NCBI GenBank assembly: GCA_964624065.1 | Contig: CAZUWF010000001.1 | Location: 62,001 to 126,000 of the forward strand | Length of the DNA stretch: 64,000 nt | Source of the DNA: UBA7960 sp964624065 | Lineage (GTDB): Bacteria > Bacteroidota > Bacteroidia > Bacteroidales > UBA7960 | Direction of reading: 5' to 3' | Part shown: one piece after another, positions 8,347 through 16,968 of the stretch | Layout: the number at the start of each line of letters is the position of its first letter | Numbering within the stretch: the first letter of the stretch is position 1 | Program-made: the position numbers and the translations under genes | The notes under the pieces: model-generated | The model's input: the letters and a program-made list of their open reading frames with translations, nothing else | The model's database searches: none | What the model was told of the DNA's origin: nothing

Positions 8347-9348
8347 ATGGAGCAAAGGAAAAAAGAACACATTGAACTTGCATTTGACTCGCAGGTAGCC
8401 GCTAAGGACCTTGATGCCAGGTTTGATTATGAGCCCATGCTCAGTCCCCATCCAAATGGGTCAACCATCCCTACCACTCATTTTTTGGGTAAGGAGCAAA
8501 AGCTGCCAATGTGGGTGTCGTCAATGACTGGAGGCACCGAAATGGCCGGTAAAATAAATCGTAACCTAGCCAAAGCTTGCAGGGAGTTCGGCATTGGAAT
8601 GGGATTGGGGTCTTGTCGTAGCATTATTGACGATGATGCCTATTTGGCCGATTTTGATATGAGGGATTTAGTTGGCGATGATCTTCCCTTATATGCAAAC
8701 CTCGGTATCAACCAGGTGGAAACACTTTGCCTGAACAAGCAAGTTGACAAAATTACCCGATTGGTGGAAAAGCTCCGCGCCGACGGGCTTTTCATCCACG
8801 TAAACCCCTTTCAGGAATGGTTTCAGCCCGAAGGTGATAGACTGGTACGACCTCCGATTGAATCGGTGCAAGAACTGCTCGAACTAGTTAACTTTCCAAT
8901 AATTGTTAAGGAAGTAGGGCAGGGGATGGGTTTAGAAAGTCTGCGGGCATTGCTTAAATTGCCTGTAGCGGGAGTAGAATTTGGGGCTTTTGGAGGCACC
9001 AACTTTGCGAAACTTGAATTGATGCGTAACAATGAGAAAACCAAGGAGGTTTTCGAACCACTTTCAAACATAGGGCACGATGCCTATCAAATGGTAGGTA
9101 TGGTAAATAGTCTGGTGGCCGAGGAAGGTGACAAAATAAAATGTAATCAGCTTATAATATCAGGAGGAATTAAGTCATACATTGACGGGTATTACCTAAT
9201 AAATAAATCAAAAATTCCGGCCATTTACGGACAGGCCTCCACTTTTCTTAAATATGCTATAGAGAATTATGAGCCATTGAGAGAGTACATCTCACATCAA
9301 GTGAGCGGGCTTAAAATGGCGTATGCCTACTTGCGTGTTCGGGAGTAA
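8347..9348 (+). CDS. fni: Isopentenyl-diphosphate delta-isomerase, type 2 (FMN-dependent)
   Basis: Interconverts isopentenyl and dimethylallyl diphosphate using reduced FMN, the last step before prenyl chain building. At 333 residues it has the size of type 2 isomerases. It opens with the type 2 hallmark RKKEHIELA, followed by MTGGTEMAGKINRNLAKA in the FMN-binding barrel and VKEVGQGM and GAFGGTNFAKLE further on. The His-Val-Asn-Pro segment (HVNPFQEW, around residue 150) fits the conserved substrate site. It has no similarity to the type 1 Nudix isomerase. It starts 9 nt after the dehydrogenase stop and is followed 47 nt later by HMG-CoA reductase. Confidence 0.92.
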   Translation: MEQRKKEHIELAFDSQVAAKDLDARFDYEPMLSPHPNGSTIPTTHFLGKEQKLPMWVSSMTGGTEMAGKINRNLAKACREFGIGMGLGSCRSIIDDDAYLADFDMRDLVGDDLPLYANLGINQVETLCLNKQVDKITRLVEKLRADGLFIHVNPFQEWFQPEGDRLVRPPIESVQELLELVNFPIIVKEVGQGMGLESLRALLKLPVAGVEFGAFGGTNFAKLELMRNNEKTKEVFEPLSNIGHDAYQMVGMVNSLVAEEGDKIKCNQLIISGGIKSYIDGYYLINKSKIPAIYGQASTFLKYAIENYEPLREYISHQVSGLKMAYAYLRVRE

Positions 9349-9395
9349 GCAGACAGTTTCTGCTTTTTGGCACCCCAATCTAACCAACCTCCACT

Positions 9396-10715
9396 ATGAA
9401 AGTGCCCCAGCAAATAATCAAAGGCTTTTCGAAAATTTCAAACTCCGAAAAACTTGATCTGATTTCGAAGTTTTTTGAGGATCCAAAAAACATTAAACTT
9501 CAATTCGAATCGTTTCTTTATCCTGATTCTAAGGTTCAAGATATTCTCTTGCAAATAAGCGAAAACACAATAAGCAACTTCCCGCTTCCTTTCAATGTTG
9601 TGCCAAACTTTTTGGTGAACGACAAAATGTACGTATTACCCATGGTAACGGAAGAAAGTTCGGTTGTTGCGGCAGCTTCGTCAGCTGCCCGGTTTTGGGC
9701 CGAAAGGGGTGGTTTCAGGGCTCGAACAATCAACAACCTAAAGAACGGCCAACTGCATTTTCTCTACGCAGGTGATCCTGAAAAATTAAAGGCGAGTTTC
9801 CCTGAATTAAAATCATTCCTTTTGGATTACGTGAAGCCTGTTACAAAAAATATGGAAGGAAGGGGAGGAGGGGTTGTAAGCCTAGAACTAAAGGACAAGA
9901 CCACCGACATTCCAAAATACTTTCAACTGGATGTGGGATTCAGAACTCAGGACGCCATGGGGGCCAACTTCATCAACACCTGCCTGGAAGAACTTTCGGC
10001 GGGTATGTATGGATGGTTAAGCATTTCGGAGGCTTTCAATTCTGATGATTTTGAGCCGCTTATGGCCATTCTTTCCAATTACAACGATGGGTGCATTGTA
10101 AAAGTTTCGGTGTCTTGCAGCCTTACTGACCTTGAGGCTGCCACCAAAGGTTTTGGTAGAAAGGAGTTTGCCCGTCGCTTTGCACTGGCGGTGCAAATTG
10201 CAAACATTGACGTGCGCAGGGCCACCACGCACAACAAGGGAATAATGAATGGTGTTGATGCTCTGGTTTTGGCCACAGGAAATGATTTTCGTGCAGTGGA
10301 AGCCGGTGCCCACGCATGGGCCGCACGCTCGGGAACCTATAAGTCGCTTAGTCGAGTCGAAATTGAAAACGACACTTTCAGTTATATTTTGGAAATACCC
10401 ATTGCCCTCGGCACAATTGGTGGGCTTACGGGCATACATCCTCTTGCAAGGCTTTCGTTGGAAATGCTTGGCAACCCGAGCTCAGAGGAGCTAATGATGC
10501 TGGCGGCATCCGCGGGGCTGGCAAACAACTTTGCAGCGGTTAAATCATTAACCACCACCGGTATTCAGGCAGGTCATATGAAAATGCACTTGCCAAATAT
10601 TTTATTGCAGCTTAAGGCAACACCAGAAGAATCGGAAAGAGCAAAATCGCATTTCAAAGACAAGAAAGTGTCGCACCAGTCGGTTTCGCGGTATCTTCAT
10701 GAATTGCGGAATTAA
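9396..10715 (+). CDS. mvaA: Hydroxymethylglutaryl-CoA reductase, class II
   Basis: Reduces HMG-CoA to mevalonate with two NAD(P)H. The 439-residue soluble protein lacks the membrane anchor of eukaryotic class I enzymes and opens with the class II signature GFSKISNSEKL. Catalytic residues can be placed: Glu at about 86 in PMVTEESSVVAAAS, Lys281 in HNKGIMNG, Asp297 in ATGNDFRA and His394 in GHMKMHL. The DAMGANFINT motif binds substrate. The class is often auto-named 'degradative' after the Pseudomonas mevalonii enzyme, but here it stands among genes for every later mevalonate step, so a biosynthetic role is inferred. Cofactor preference cannot be read from sequence with confidence. Confidence 0.95.
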   Translation: MKVPQQIIKGFSKISNSEKLDLISKFFEDPKNIKLQFESFLYPDSKVQDILLQISENTISNFPLPFNVVPNFLVNDKMYVLPMVTEESSVVAAASSAARFWAERGGFRARTINNLKNGQLHFLYAGDPEKLKASFPELKSFLLDYVKPVTKNMEGRGGGVVSLELKDKTTDIPKYFQLDVGFRTQDAMGANFINTCLEELSAGMYGWLSISEAFNSDDFEPLMAILSNYNDGCIVKVSVSCSLTDLEAATKGFGRKEFARRFALAVQIANIDVRRATTHNKGIMNGVDALVLATGNDFRAVEAGAHAWAARSGTYKSLSRVEIENDTFSYILEIPIALGTIGGLTGIHPLARLSLEMLGNPSSEELMMLAASAGLANNFAAVKSLTTTGIQAGHMKMHLPNILLQLKATPEESERAKSHFKDKKVSHQSVSRYLHELRN

Positions 10716-10888
10716 TGGTTAATATTCAATGGTTAATTATTTATGAAAACCAAACCTTGTTCTGCGGTGAGAGGTAAGCTTCAAGGGTTAGGCATTAACC
10801 TTCTAAAATCAGGGGTGAGCCGTTTGGTGTGACCGTTCAATCTACTTTGCATTTTTCATTGGATTATTTAAATAAACCAGCCTTTTGC

Positions 10889-11833
10889 ATGACCACGAAA
10901 TTGCGCTTCGAATCACGCGGAAAACTGATGATAGCCGGAGAGTACCTGGTTTTGGCAGGGGCAAAAGCTCTTGCCATACCAGTGAGGTTCGGACAATCAT
11001 TAAGCATAGAGGCCTTCCGGTACGGGCAACCAACAATTGATTGGGAGACCTACATTAAAGGTAACTTGTGGTTGAAAACAAGGTTTGTTGGAAGCAACCT
11101 TGATGCTCATCTGGCCAAGGAAGAAGACAACAGGCACATATACTGGCTAAGGGAAATTTTGATGGCTGCCCGTAAACTCAATCCTGAATTTCTCAAAAGC
11201 AACTTCGGGTGGGGGGTAAAAGCCGAAATAGATTTTGACATCAATTGGGGGTTGGGCAGCAGTTCCACTTTGATATCAAACATAGCCCTTTGGGCAAATG
11301 TTGATCAATTTAAATTACATTTTATGGTGTCGGAAGGATCTGCCTACGATATTGCATGCGCCAGAAGCACCAAACCTATACTTTACACCTACATGGGAAG
11401 TGGTGCCAACCCTGAAGTTGAGCCAATTTCATTTAACCCTATTTTTTCGTCGCGGCTATTTTTCGTGTATAGTGGCAACAAGCAAAGCTCCGAAGTCAGC
11501 ATTAGAACCTTCGATGCCAAACTTGTAAGCCCCGCCGATGTGCTATCCATTACCAAGATTTCTGAAGGAATGGCCAGAACTGACAGCTTGCCGGATTTTA
11601 TGAAAATGATGGTACAACACGAGTCGATAATTTCAAAATACACAGGGCTCCCTCCCATCAAACAGTATCTTTTCGATGACTTTCAGGGAGAAGTTAAGTC
11701 TCTTGGTGCCTGGGGTGGCGATTTTTTTCTTGCAGCCTCACAAGCCTCCCCCGAAAATATTGTTTCTTTCTTTAATAGAAAAGGATTTGATACAATTTTC
11801 TCCTTTGAGGAGATGGTTGCAAAAAATCCTTAA
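10889..11833 (+). CDS. GHMP-family kinase (GYDIA type), candidate phosphomevalonate kinase
   Basis: A small-molecule kinase of the galacto/homoserine/mevalonate/phosphomevalonate superfamily, 314 residues from ATG 10889. An upstream GTG at 10829 precedes a possible promoter (TTTG at 10823, TACTTTG at 10843), so the shorter form is preferred. It shows the N-terminal KLMIAGEYLVLAGAKALAIP strand-turn, a glycine/serine-rich ATP loop WGLGSSSTLIS, the segment GSAYDIACA (a variant of the 'GYDIA' motif naming this Bacteroidota family) and a C-terminal SLGAWGGDFFLA. Neighbours supply mevalonate kinase and diphosphomevalonate decarboxylase but no recognised phosphomevalonate kinase, so this protein is the natural candidate for that step. 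That assignment is inference from context. Confidence 0.8.
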   Translation: MTTKLRFESRGKLMIAGEYLVLAGAKALAIPVRFGQSLSIEAFRYGQPTIDWETYIKGNLWLKTRFVGSNLDAHLAKEEDNRHIYWLREILMAARKLNPEFLKSNFGWGVKAEIDFDINWGLGSSSTLISNIALWANVDQFKLHFMVSEGSAYDIACARSTKPILYTYMGSGANPEVEPISFNPIFSSRLFFVYSGNKQSSEVSIRTFDAKLVSPADVLSITKISEGMARTDSLPDFMKMMVQHESIISKYTGLPPIKQYLFDDFQGEVKSLGAWGGDFFLAASQASPENIVSFFNRKGFDTIFSFEEMVAKNP

Positions 11834-11844
11834 ATAAGCATTTT

Positions 11845-12933
11845 ATGTACAGCACACCCTCCGTATCAAAAGAAACACCATCCAAGGCATCGGGTAATGT
11901 TTGCTGGGTAAGTCCCTCCAACATTGCCTTGATTAAATACTGGGGAAAAAGCACCGGACAAATTCCGTTGAATCCTTCAATTAGCTTCGTTTTGAGAGAT
12001 AGCGTGGTTTCAATAACGATTTCTTACGTTTTCGATCCTCAAAAAAGCTTTTGCCTCGAGTTATTCGAGCTTAACGGTAGTCCTAATGCAGAATTTTCTG
12101 GTCGCATCGAAAAACACCTTGAAAGCCTGAAAAACCTTTTACCTTTTTTGAATCACCTGCAATTGAGGGTTAAAAGCAAAAGCACCTTTCCCCATTCTGC
12201 CGGGATTGCTTCCTCGGCTGCCGCATTCAGCGCCTTAGCTTTGTGTCTTTGCACCATTGAGGCAGAATTGCTTGGAACCGATCGAGATGGAGATGTGTTT
12301 TACCAGCGAGCCTCATTCTTTGCCAGACTTGGCAGTGGAAGTGCATGCCGCTCGCTGTACGATGGAATGGTTTTGTGGGGAATGACAAACCTGTTTCCAA
12401 ATTCGTCAGATATAAAGGCAATAAGGCTAGATGATTCGCAGGTTGACCCAATTTTTTTGACTTTGAGGGATGCGGTGCTTATTGTTGACGATTCGAAAAA
12501 AGAGATTGGCAGTTCGCAAGGCCACGAGCTTATGAACAATCACCCTTACCGTGAGCAGCGAGTTGCCCAGGCTAATGAAAACCTATCAAAACTCGTAGCG
12601 GCTCTAGCAAGCGGAAACACTAATTTGTTTGCCGATGTGGTTGAGAACGAAGCACTGAGCCTGCATAGTCTTATGATGTCTTCAAATCCGGGCTACATTT
12701 TGATGAAACAAAACACATTACTGATGATCGAAAAAATTCGCAAATTCAGGAAGAGTCAAAACGTTGATGTTTGTTTTTCACTTGATGCCGGTCCAAACAT
12801 CCACCTGCTGTATTTTGAGAGGGACAAGGAGGCCGTCAAATCATTTATAACCAACGATCTTGCACATCTATGCATTAATGGTCGTTGGATTGATGACGCC
12901 ATAGGCGTCGGGCCCAAACGATGCAGCCCCTGA
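11845..12933 (+). CDS. mvaD: Diphosphomevalonate decarboxylase
   Basis: ATP-dependent decarboxylation of 5-diphosphomevalonate to isopentenyl diphosphate. The 362-residue protein has the family hallmarks: SPSNIALIKYWGK near residue 27, the phosphate loop region PHSAGIASSAAAFSALA, RLGSGSACRSLYDGMVLWG carrying the conserved Ser/Arg patch, and DAGPNIHLLY near the C terminus that holds the catalytic Asp. It starts 11 nt after the GHMP kinase and ends 3 nt before mevalonate kinase, so the three form a tight unit. A phosphomevalonate decarboxylase of the alternative pathway would look similar; the neighbour kinases favour the classical route. Confidence 0.93.
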   Translation: MYSTPSVSKETPSKASGNVCWVSPSNIALIKYWGKSTGQIPLNPSISFVLRDSVVSITISYVFDPQKSFCLELFELNGSPNAEFSGRIEKHLESLKNLLPFLNHLQLRVKSKSTFPHSAGIASSAAAFSALALCLCTIEAELLGTDRDGDVFYQRASFFARLGSGSACRSLYDGMVLWGMTNLFPNSSDIKAIRLDDSQVDPIFLTLRDAVLIVDDSKKEIGSSQGHELMNNHPYREQRVAQANENLSKLVAALASGNTNLFADVVENEALSLHSLMMSSNPGYILMKQNTLLMIEKIRKFRKSQNVDVCFSLDAGPNIHLLYFERDKEAVKSFITNDLAHLCINGRWIDDAIGVGPKRCSP

Positions 12934-12936
12934 AAA

Positions 12937-13914
12937 ATGAGAGCCAACGGAGATAAGTTTTTTGGCAAGGTAATGCTTTTTGGAGAGTACAGCCTTTTGT
13001 GCGGGTCGGCAGCACTAACAGTGCCAATAACGAATTATTTTGCCAGGCTTAAGTTTCCAAGCTGTTCAATGTCTGTGTCAGAGTTTGATGCCGCACGAAA
13101 GTTCAACAACCAACTTCAACTATTCTTAGAATACTTGCAGGGTTTGCAGGCATTGAAAAATGTTGATTTTAATTTTGACCGGATGAAAGATGACCTGTCG
13201 GCTGGTTTGTACCTATGGTCAAGCATTCCAATTGGGTACGGACTGGGCAGCTCCGGCGCGCTTGTGGCAGCCATTTATCATCGTTATGCCTGTAGTCACT
13301 GGATTGAACCATCGAAAAATGAACATCTTTTGGCACTAAAAAGCATTTTTTCCAATATGGAGGCCTTTTTCCATGGTTCAAGCTCGGGCCTTGACCCGTT
13401 GACCAGTTACCTGAACAAGCCGCTTATGATAAAAGGTGATAAAAGCATTGGTGTAGTGACACATAAACTGAAGCCCTTTAGCAAAATTGGGGGATTCTTT
13501 TTGGTTGACACGGGTAAAATAAGAAACACCAAGTTCCTGGTTAATGCTTTTCACCGTAAATGTCAAAAATCTGGCTTTTTGGGAAAGCTCAAATACGAGT
13601 ACATTCCTTCTAACAATGCCTGCATCAATTCTATTATTGAAAATGAAGGAGCCATATCCGAGCTCATGAAACAATTGTCGAGCCTTCAGCTGGAGCTTTT
13701 CAGCGAAATGATACCGCCAGAGTTCCTGCAGGCTTGGACTAACGGCCTTGCATATGGTAAATTTTCCCTAAAGCTTTGCGGAGCAGGCGGTGGAGGCTAC
13801 ATTCTGGGCTATACAGATGATTATGGTAGTTTATCTGAACAATTACCCATCCAAGACCTCGTTTTGCTCAACGAATTATTTGATTCCAACCTCACCACAG
13901 ACCAGGACCCTTGA
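12937..13914 (+). CDS. mvk: Mevalonate kinase (GHMP family)
   Basis: Phosphorylates mevalonate to 5-phosphomevalonate. It has 325 residues with the GHMP order: KVMLFGEYSLLCGSAALTVP at the N terminus, the ATP loop GYGLGSSGALVAAIY near residue 100, and FHGSSSGLDPLTSY, where the Asp is the expected catalytic base. KLCGAGGGGYILG near the C terminus is motif 3. It is last in the run and overlaps nothing; the convergent permease gene begins 6 nt beyond its stop on the other strand. The role is supported by motif 2 (SSSGLDP is typical of mevalonate kinases) and by position. Confidence 0.88.
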   Translation: MRANGDKFFGKVMLFGEYSLLCGSAALTVPITNYFARLKFPSCSMSVSEFDAARKFNNQLQLFLEYLQGLQALKNVDFNFDRMKDDLSAGLYLWSSIPIGYGLGSSGALVAAIYHRYACSHWIEPSKNEHLLALKSIFSNMEAFFHGSSSGLDPLTSYLNKPLMIKGDKSIGVVTHKLKPFSKIGGFFLVDTGKIRNTKFLVNAFHRKCQKSGFLGKLKYEYIPSNNACINSIIENEGAISELMKQLSSLQLELFSEMIPPEFLQAWTNGLAYGKFSLKLCGAGGGGYILGYTDDYGSLSEQLPIQDLVLLNELFDSNLTTDQDP

Positions 13915-13920
13915 TCTTTA

Positions 13921-14715
13921 TCATTGCCAAAACACCTCGTAGGCGTATCGGGCTATCATTAGGGCAACCACAACGAGGAAAATAACCCTTACGAAACCAT
14001 TGCCTCGACTCAATGCCATTCGGCTCCCGATAATGCTGCCCGTGGCATTGCAAAATGCCATTGGTATCGCAATTTCTAGCAGGAAGTTCCCCTTGCTTGC
14101 AAAAACGATTATTGCCGAAATGTTGGTTACTCCATTGATTACCTTAGAGTACGCTGATGCAGCCACAAACTCGAATCCGAGCACCAAAACGAACCCAAGG
14201 ACCAAAAAGCTACCTGTTCCAGGCCCAAAGAATCCATCGTAAAAACCCACTGCAAAGCCTATCAAAGACCCAAGAATCATTTGTTTTACCAATGGCACTT
14301 CCTTGCCCTTTATTTTTCCCAGGTTTTTTTTGAGGTAAACATACGCAGCAACCACAATTAACAACACCAAAACAATCGGCTTGAGCTTTTCAACATCAAT
14401 CATACTCACCGATTGGGCACCGAGCCTTGAAGCGACAAAGGCAAACAAAGCTACAACGCCCAAGAGTTTAAAGTTGTATGAAATCTTTTTGGAATATTGG
14501 TGTATTGCCACACTGGTTCCTGCGAAGGAAGCCATTTTGTTGGTGCCAAAAATTGTAGGTATTGAATGACCTGGTAGGTTTATGAGCAATGCCGGCAGCT
14601 GGATAAGCCCGCCTCCCCCTGCCGCAGCATCAATGAAACCTGCCACGAATGCAAAGGCTGCAAGAGCAACTATGGTTAATGCAGGGTAATCGTAATATGC
14701 AGCAAGTAGCTCCAA
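13921..14715 (-). CDS. TauE/SafE (TSUP) family membrane permease
   Basis: An integral membrane protein of 264 residues with about eight hydrophobic segments and the two glycine-rich repeats of the family: GFIDAAAGGGGLIQLPALL near residue 25 and GFYDGFFGPGTGSFL near residue 158. Members move sulfite, sulfoacetate or other organic anions across the inner membrane; the substrate here is unknown. The only plausible start is a TTG at 14715: no ATG or GTG lies between it and the in-frame stop upstream. It converges with the mevalonate kinase gene. The substrate cannot be inferred from these neighbours. Confidence 0.85.
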   Translation of the reverse strand: MELLAAYYDYPALTIVALAAFAFVAGFIDAAAGGGGLIQLPALLINLPGHSIPTIFGTNKMASFAGTSVAIHQYSKKISYNFKLLGVVALFAFVASRLGAQSVSMIDVEKLKPIVLVLLIVVAAYVYLKKNLGKIKGKEVPLVKQMILGSLIGFAVGFYDGFFGPGTGSFLVLGFVLVLGFEFVAASAYSKVINGVTNISAIIVFASKGNFLLEIAIPMAFCNATGSIIGSRMALSRGNGFVRVIFLVVVALMIARYAYEVFWQ

Positions 14716-15071
14716 AAATAATTGAGAATTACGAATTAAAAAGTACTAGTAGCCGGTAGGCAGAAAGTCCAAAACAGCGAATGGTGCACGGCGAACTTTA
14801 CGGAAACACAGCGTCTTGGTCTTAATTTACAAAAACAATCATTATTTAAAAATAAAAAGTCAGAAGCCGAATTCAATCTGCGAAAATCCTTAAGTTCATC
14901 TGTGTTCATCAAATGGAGCGAGTGCAATTTATTTCTGCAATGCCTCACACGTTCACGATGAATCTCGGTTAAAACAACAACCAATAACAAACCATTGGTT
15001 GAATACCCCGGTTCACCTCCCCATATCCTTATGGTTCATTAATAATATTATTAGCTCCAGGACCCAACCTC
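14716..15071. other. Intergenic gap with a common-type intergenic repeat fragment
   Basis: 356 bases without a credible gene. At 14875-14910 the minus strand reads GATGAACACAGATGAACTTA and then a TTTTCGCAGATT end. This resembles the ATCTGTGTTCATC/ATCTGCG intergenic motif scattered through many bacterial genomes; that likeness is from memory. A perfect 8-bp inverted repeat follows at 14978-15001. The remainder shows nothing recognisable. Confidence 0.4.
14978..15001 (-). terminator. Possible terminator hairpin downstream of pheS
   Basis: Perfect inverted repeat CAACCAAT / ATTGGTTG with an 8-nt loop, 71 nt past the pheS stop. On the minus strand it is followed by only four T, so as an intrinsic terminator it is weak. 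Confidence 0.3.
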
Positions 15072-16103
15072 TTAACTCTGAGCACCTGTAAACTGCCTCA
15101 AGAACCTAACATCATTTTCGAAGAACATACGGAGGTCTTTTATCCTGTAAAGGATCATTGCAATCCTTTCAATTCCCATCCCGAATGCGTAACCAGAAAA
15201 AGTCTTACTGTCGATGCCGCAGTTTTCGAGTACTTGAGGGTCAACCATTCCACAGCCCATAATTTCAATCCATCCTGAGTGCTTGCATACCTGACAACCA
15301 CCGCCACCGCAAATTGAGCAAGAAACATCCATTTCGGCCGATGGCTCCGTAAATGGGAAAAAGGATGGTCTAAGACGAATTTGAGTCCCTTCGCCAAACA
15401 TTTCACGTGCAAAGTGCAGTAGGGTCTGGCGCATATCGGCAAAAGAAACGTCCTTGTCAATATACAATCCTTCTACTTGGTGGAAGATGCAATGCGCCCT
15501 TGCCGAGATGGCTTCGTTTCTGAAAACCCTTCCGGGACTAATGGTTCTTATTGGTGGCCTTTGGTTTTCCATAACCCGCACCTGTACCGAGCTTGTATGT
15601 GTTCGCAAGGTTAGGTCGGGATTCTTTCCCAAGAAAAATGTGTCCTGCATATCGCGAGCAGGGTGATCTTGCGGAAAGTTAAGTGCACTAAAGTTATGCC
15701 AATCGTCTTCAATTTCTGGGCCTTCGGAAATTACGAAACCAATTTTTTCGAAAATGCCGTTAATTTTGTTTCGTGTAATAGACAGCGGGTGGCGTGACCC
15801 CACCGGCGCAAAATCGGCAGGCATAGACAAATCAGGCAGGTCGGCCGAGGCAACTGCGCCATATAGTTGTTCGAGGTCTTCTTTAAGTACCCTAATTTTC
15901 TCTGAAGCAAAGTCTTTGAGTTTGTTCAGTTCTTGTCCAATTTCCTTTCTGAGCGATGGGTCAACGCTTTTGAAATCTTGAAAAAGCTCCGAAATGAGCC
16001 CTTTTTTCGATAACATTTTTGTTCTGAAACTCTCCAGCTCCTCTGCCGACCTTGCGGAAAAGGTTTCGACTTCGACTAAAAGGGCGCTAATTTTTTCCTT
16101 CAT
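15072..16103 (-). CDS. pheS: Phenylalanine--tRNA ligase alpha subunit
   Basis: Catalytic subunit of the alpha2-beta2 enzyme that charges tRNA-Phe. At 343 residues it has normal length. An N-terminal coiled-coil arm (about residues 1-90) for tRNA binding is followed by the class II core: motif 2 around residue 200 (RTISPGRVFRNE), the Phe-binding region FPFTEPSAEMDV, and motif 3 near the C terminus (GMGIERIAMILYRI). The beta subunit gene is not in the window. It starts 15 nt after the cyclophilin gene stop and is probably transcribed with it. Confidence 0.96.
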   Translation of the reverse strand: MKEKISALLVEVETFSARSAEELESFRTKMLSKKGLISELFQDFKSVDPSLRKEIGQELNKLKDFASEKIRVLKEDLEQLYGAVASADLPDLSMPADFAPVGSRHPLSITRNKINGIFEKIGFVISEGPEIEDDWHNFSALNFPQDHPARDMQDTFFLGKNPDLTLRTHTSSVQVRVMENQRPPIRTISPGRVFRNEAISARAHCIFHQVEGLYIDKDVSFADMRQTLLHFAREMFGEGTQIRLRPSFFPFTEPSAEMDVSCSICGGGGCQVCKHSGWIEIMGCGMVDPQVLENCGIDSKTFSGYAFGMGIERIAMILYRIKDLRMFFENDVRFLRQFTGAQS

Positions 16104-16118
16104 GTGGCTTTCAAAATT

Positions 16119-16835
16119 CTATTTAATCACTTCAACCCTCATCACCACGTCCTCCGTGGGCCTGTCTCCGGGCGCAGTGGCCATTAGGGATATTTTCTCA
16201 ACCACGTCTAGTCCTTCAATGACTTCTCCGAAAACTGTATATGCGCTGTCGAGGTGGGGCGTACCGCCAATGGTCGTGTATGCAATTTTTTGTTCGGGGG
16301 TGAATGCCCTGCGGGTCTGTTTTTCCATCATTTCAAGTTCTTGAGGGGTGAAAACCTTTCCTTGGACAATGTAAAATTGCGAACCCGAGGAGCGACGCTC
16401 AGGGTTTACTTGGTCTCCCATACGGGCAGCAGCCAGGGCTCCCCTTTTATGAAATAGGGATGGTGCAATTTCTGCCTCGATGGTGTATCCAGGACCACCG
16501 CCGCCCAATGGTTGACCAGCCGGAGCATTTTTTGAATTTGGGTCTCCCCCTTGAATCATAAACTGCCTAATTACCCTGTGAAACAGGGTGCCATCGTAAT
16601 AACCCTGCCGGGCCAACTCGATAAAATTGTCGCGATGAAGGGGAGTTTCATTGTATAGTTTCAAAACAATTACCCCAAGCTGGGTAGTTATCCTTACCTT
16701 GTAATTGTCATAACTTCTTGCCTTTGAAGCAGCTTTATTATCAACAATAGGGCCGTTTCCTTGATTGGGGGTGGTTCCGCAGGCAATTATGGTAAAGGCC
16801 AATAAAAAGGATAGGATTGAAATTGATTTTTTCAT
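16119..16835 (-). CDS. Cyclophilin-type peptidyl-prolyl isomerase, lipoprotein
   Basis: Cis-trans isomerase of prolyl bonds, exported as a lipoprotein. The N terminus has a hydrophobic signal and a lipobox ending in Cys19 (FTIIAC), so the mature protein should be lipid-anchored on the periplasmic side. The cyclophilin domain runs from about residue 45 to the end with LHRDNFIELARQGYYDGTLFHRVI, FMIQGGDP and GSQFYIVQG. A short insertion before SAYTVFGEVIEG is typical of Bacteroidota members. 238 residues. It is the upstream partner of pheS (15 nt apart). Confidence 0.92.
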   Translation of the reverse strand: MKKSISILSFLLAFTIIACGTTPNQGNGPIVDNKAASKARSYDNYKVRITTQLGVIVLKLYNETPLHRDNFIELARQGYYDGTLFHRVIRQFMIQGGDPNSKNAPAGQPLGGGGPGYTIEAEIAPSLFHKRGALAAARMGDQVNPERRSSGSQFYIVQGKVFTPQELEMMEKQTRRAFTPEQKIAYTTIGGTPHLDSAYTVFGEVIEGLDVVEKISLMATAPGDRPTEDVVMRVEVIK

Positions 16836-16877
16836 CTTTGAAGTATTTATTATTTAGACAAGGAACCAATTGCGATC

Positions 16878-16893
16878 TCGTAAAAATTTACGA
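16878..16893. promoter_or_regulatory. Short palindrome at the expected transcription start of the cyclophilin gene
   Basis: TCGTAAA-AA-TTTACGA is a perfect 7-bp inverted repeat with a 2-bp centre, just downstream of a minus-strand TAAATTTG element. Position and symmetry suit an operator, but it could be chance in AT-rich sequence. Confidence 0.3.
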
Positions 16894-16897
16894 ACGC

Positions 16898-16905
16898 CAA
16901 ATTTA
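16898..16905 (-). promoter_or_regulatory. Candidate -7 element (TAAATTTG) for cyclophilin-pheS
   Basis: Exact TAnnTTTG match on the minus strand, 63 nt upstream of the cyclophilin ATG. No clear -33 element at the usual spacing. Confidence 0.35.
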
Positions 16906-16968
16906 CAAAAAATATGAAAAGTTGAATTTGGAAAATGTTTGGTTGTTTCACATTGAAGTAATTTTTTA

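Noticed and set aside
14736..14990. 84-codon minus-strand frame after pheS
   Set aside because: Low-complexity, Cys/His-rich translation overlapping a hairpin and repeat-like sequence; no start context or family.
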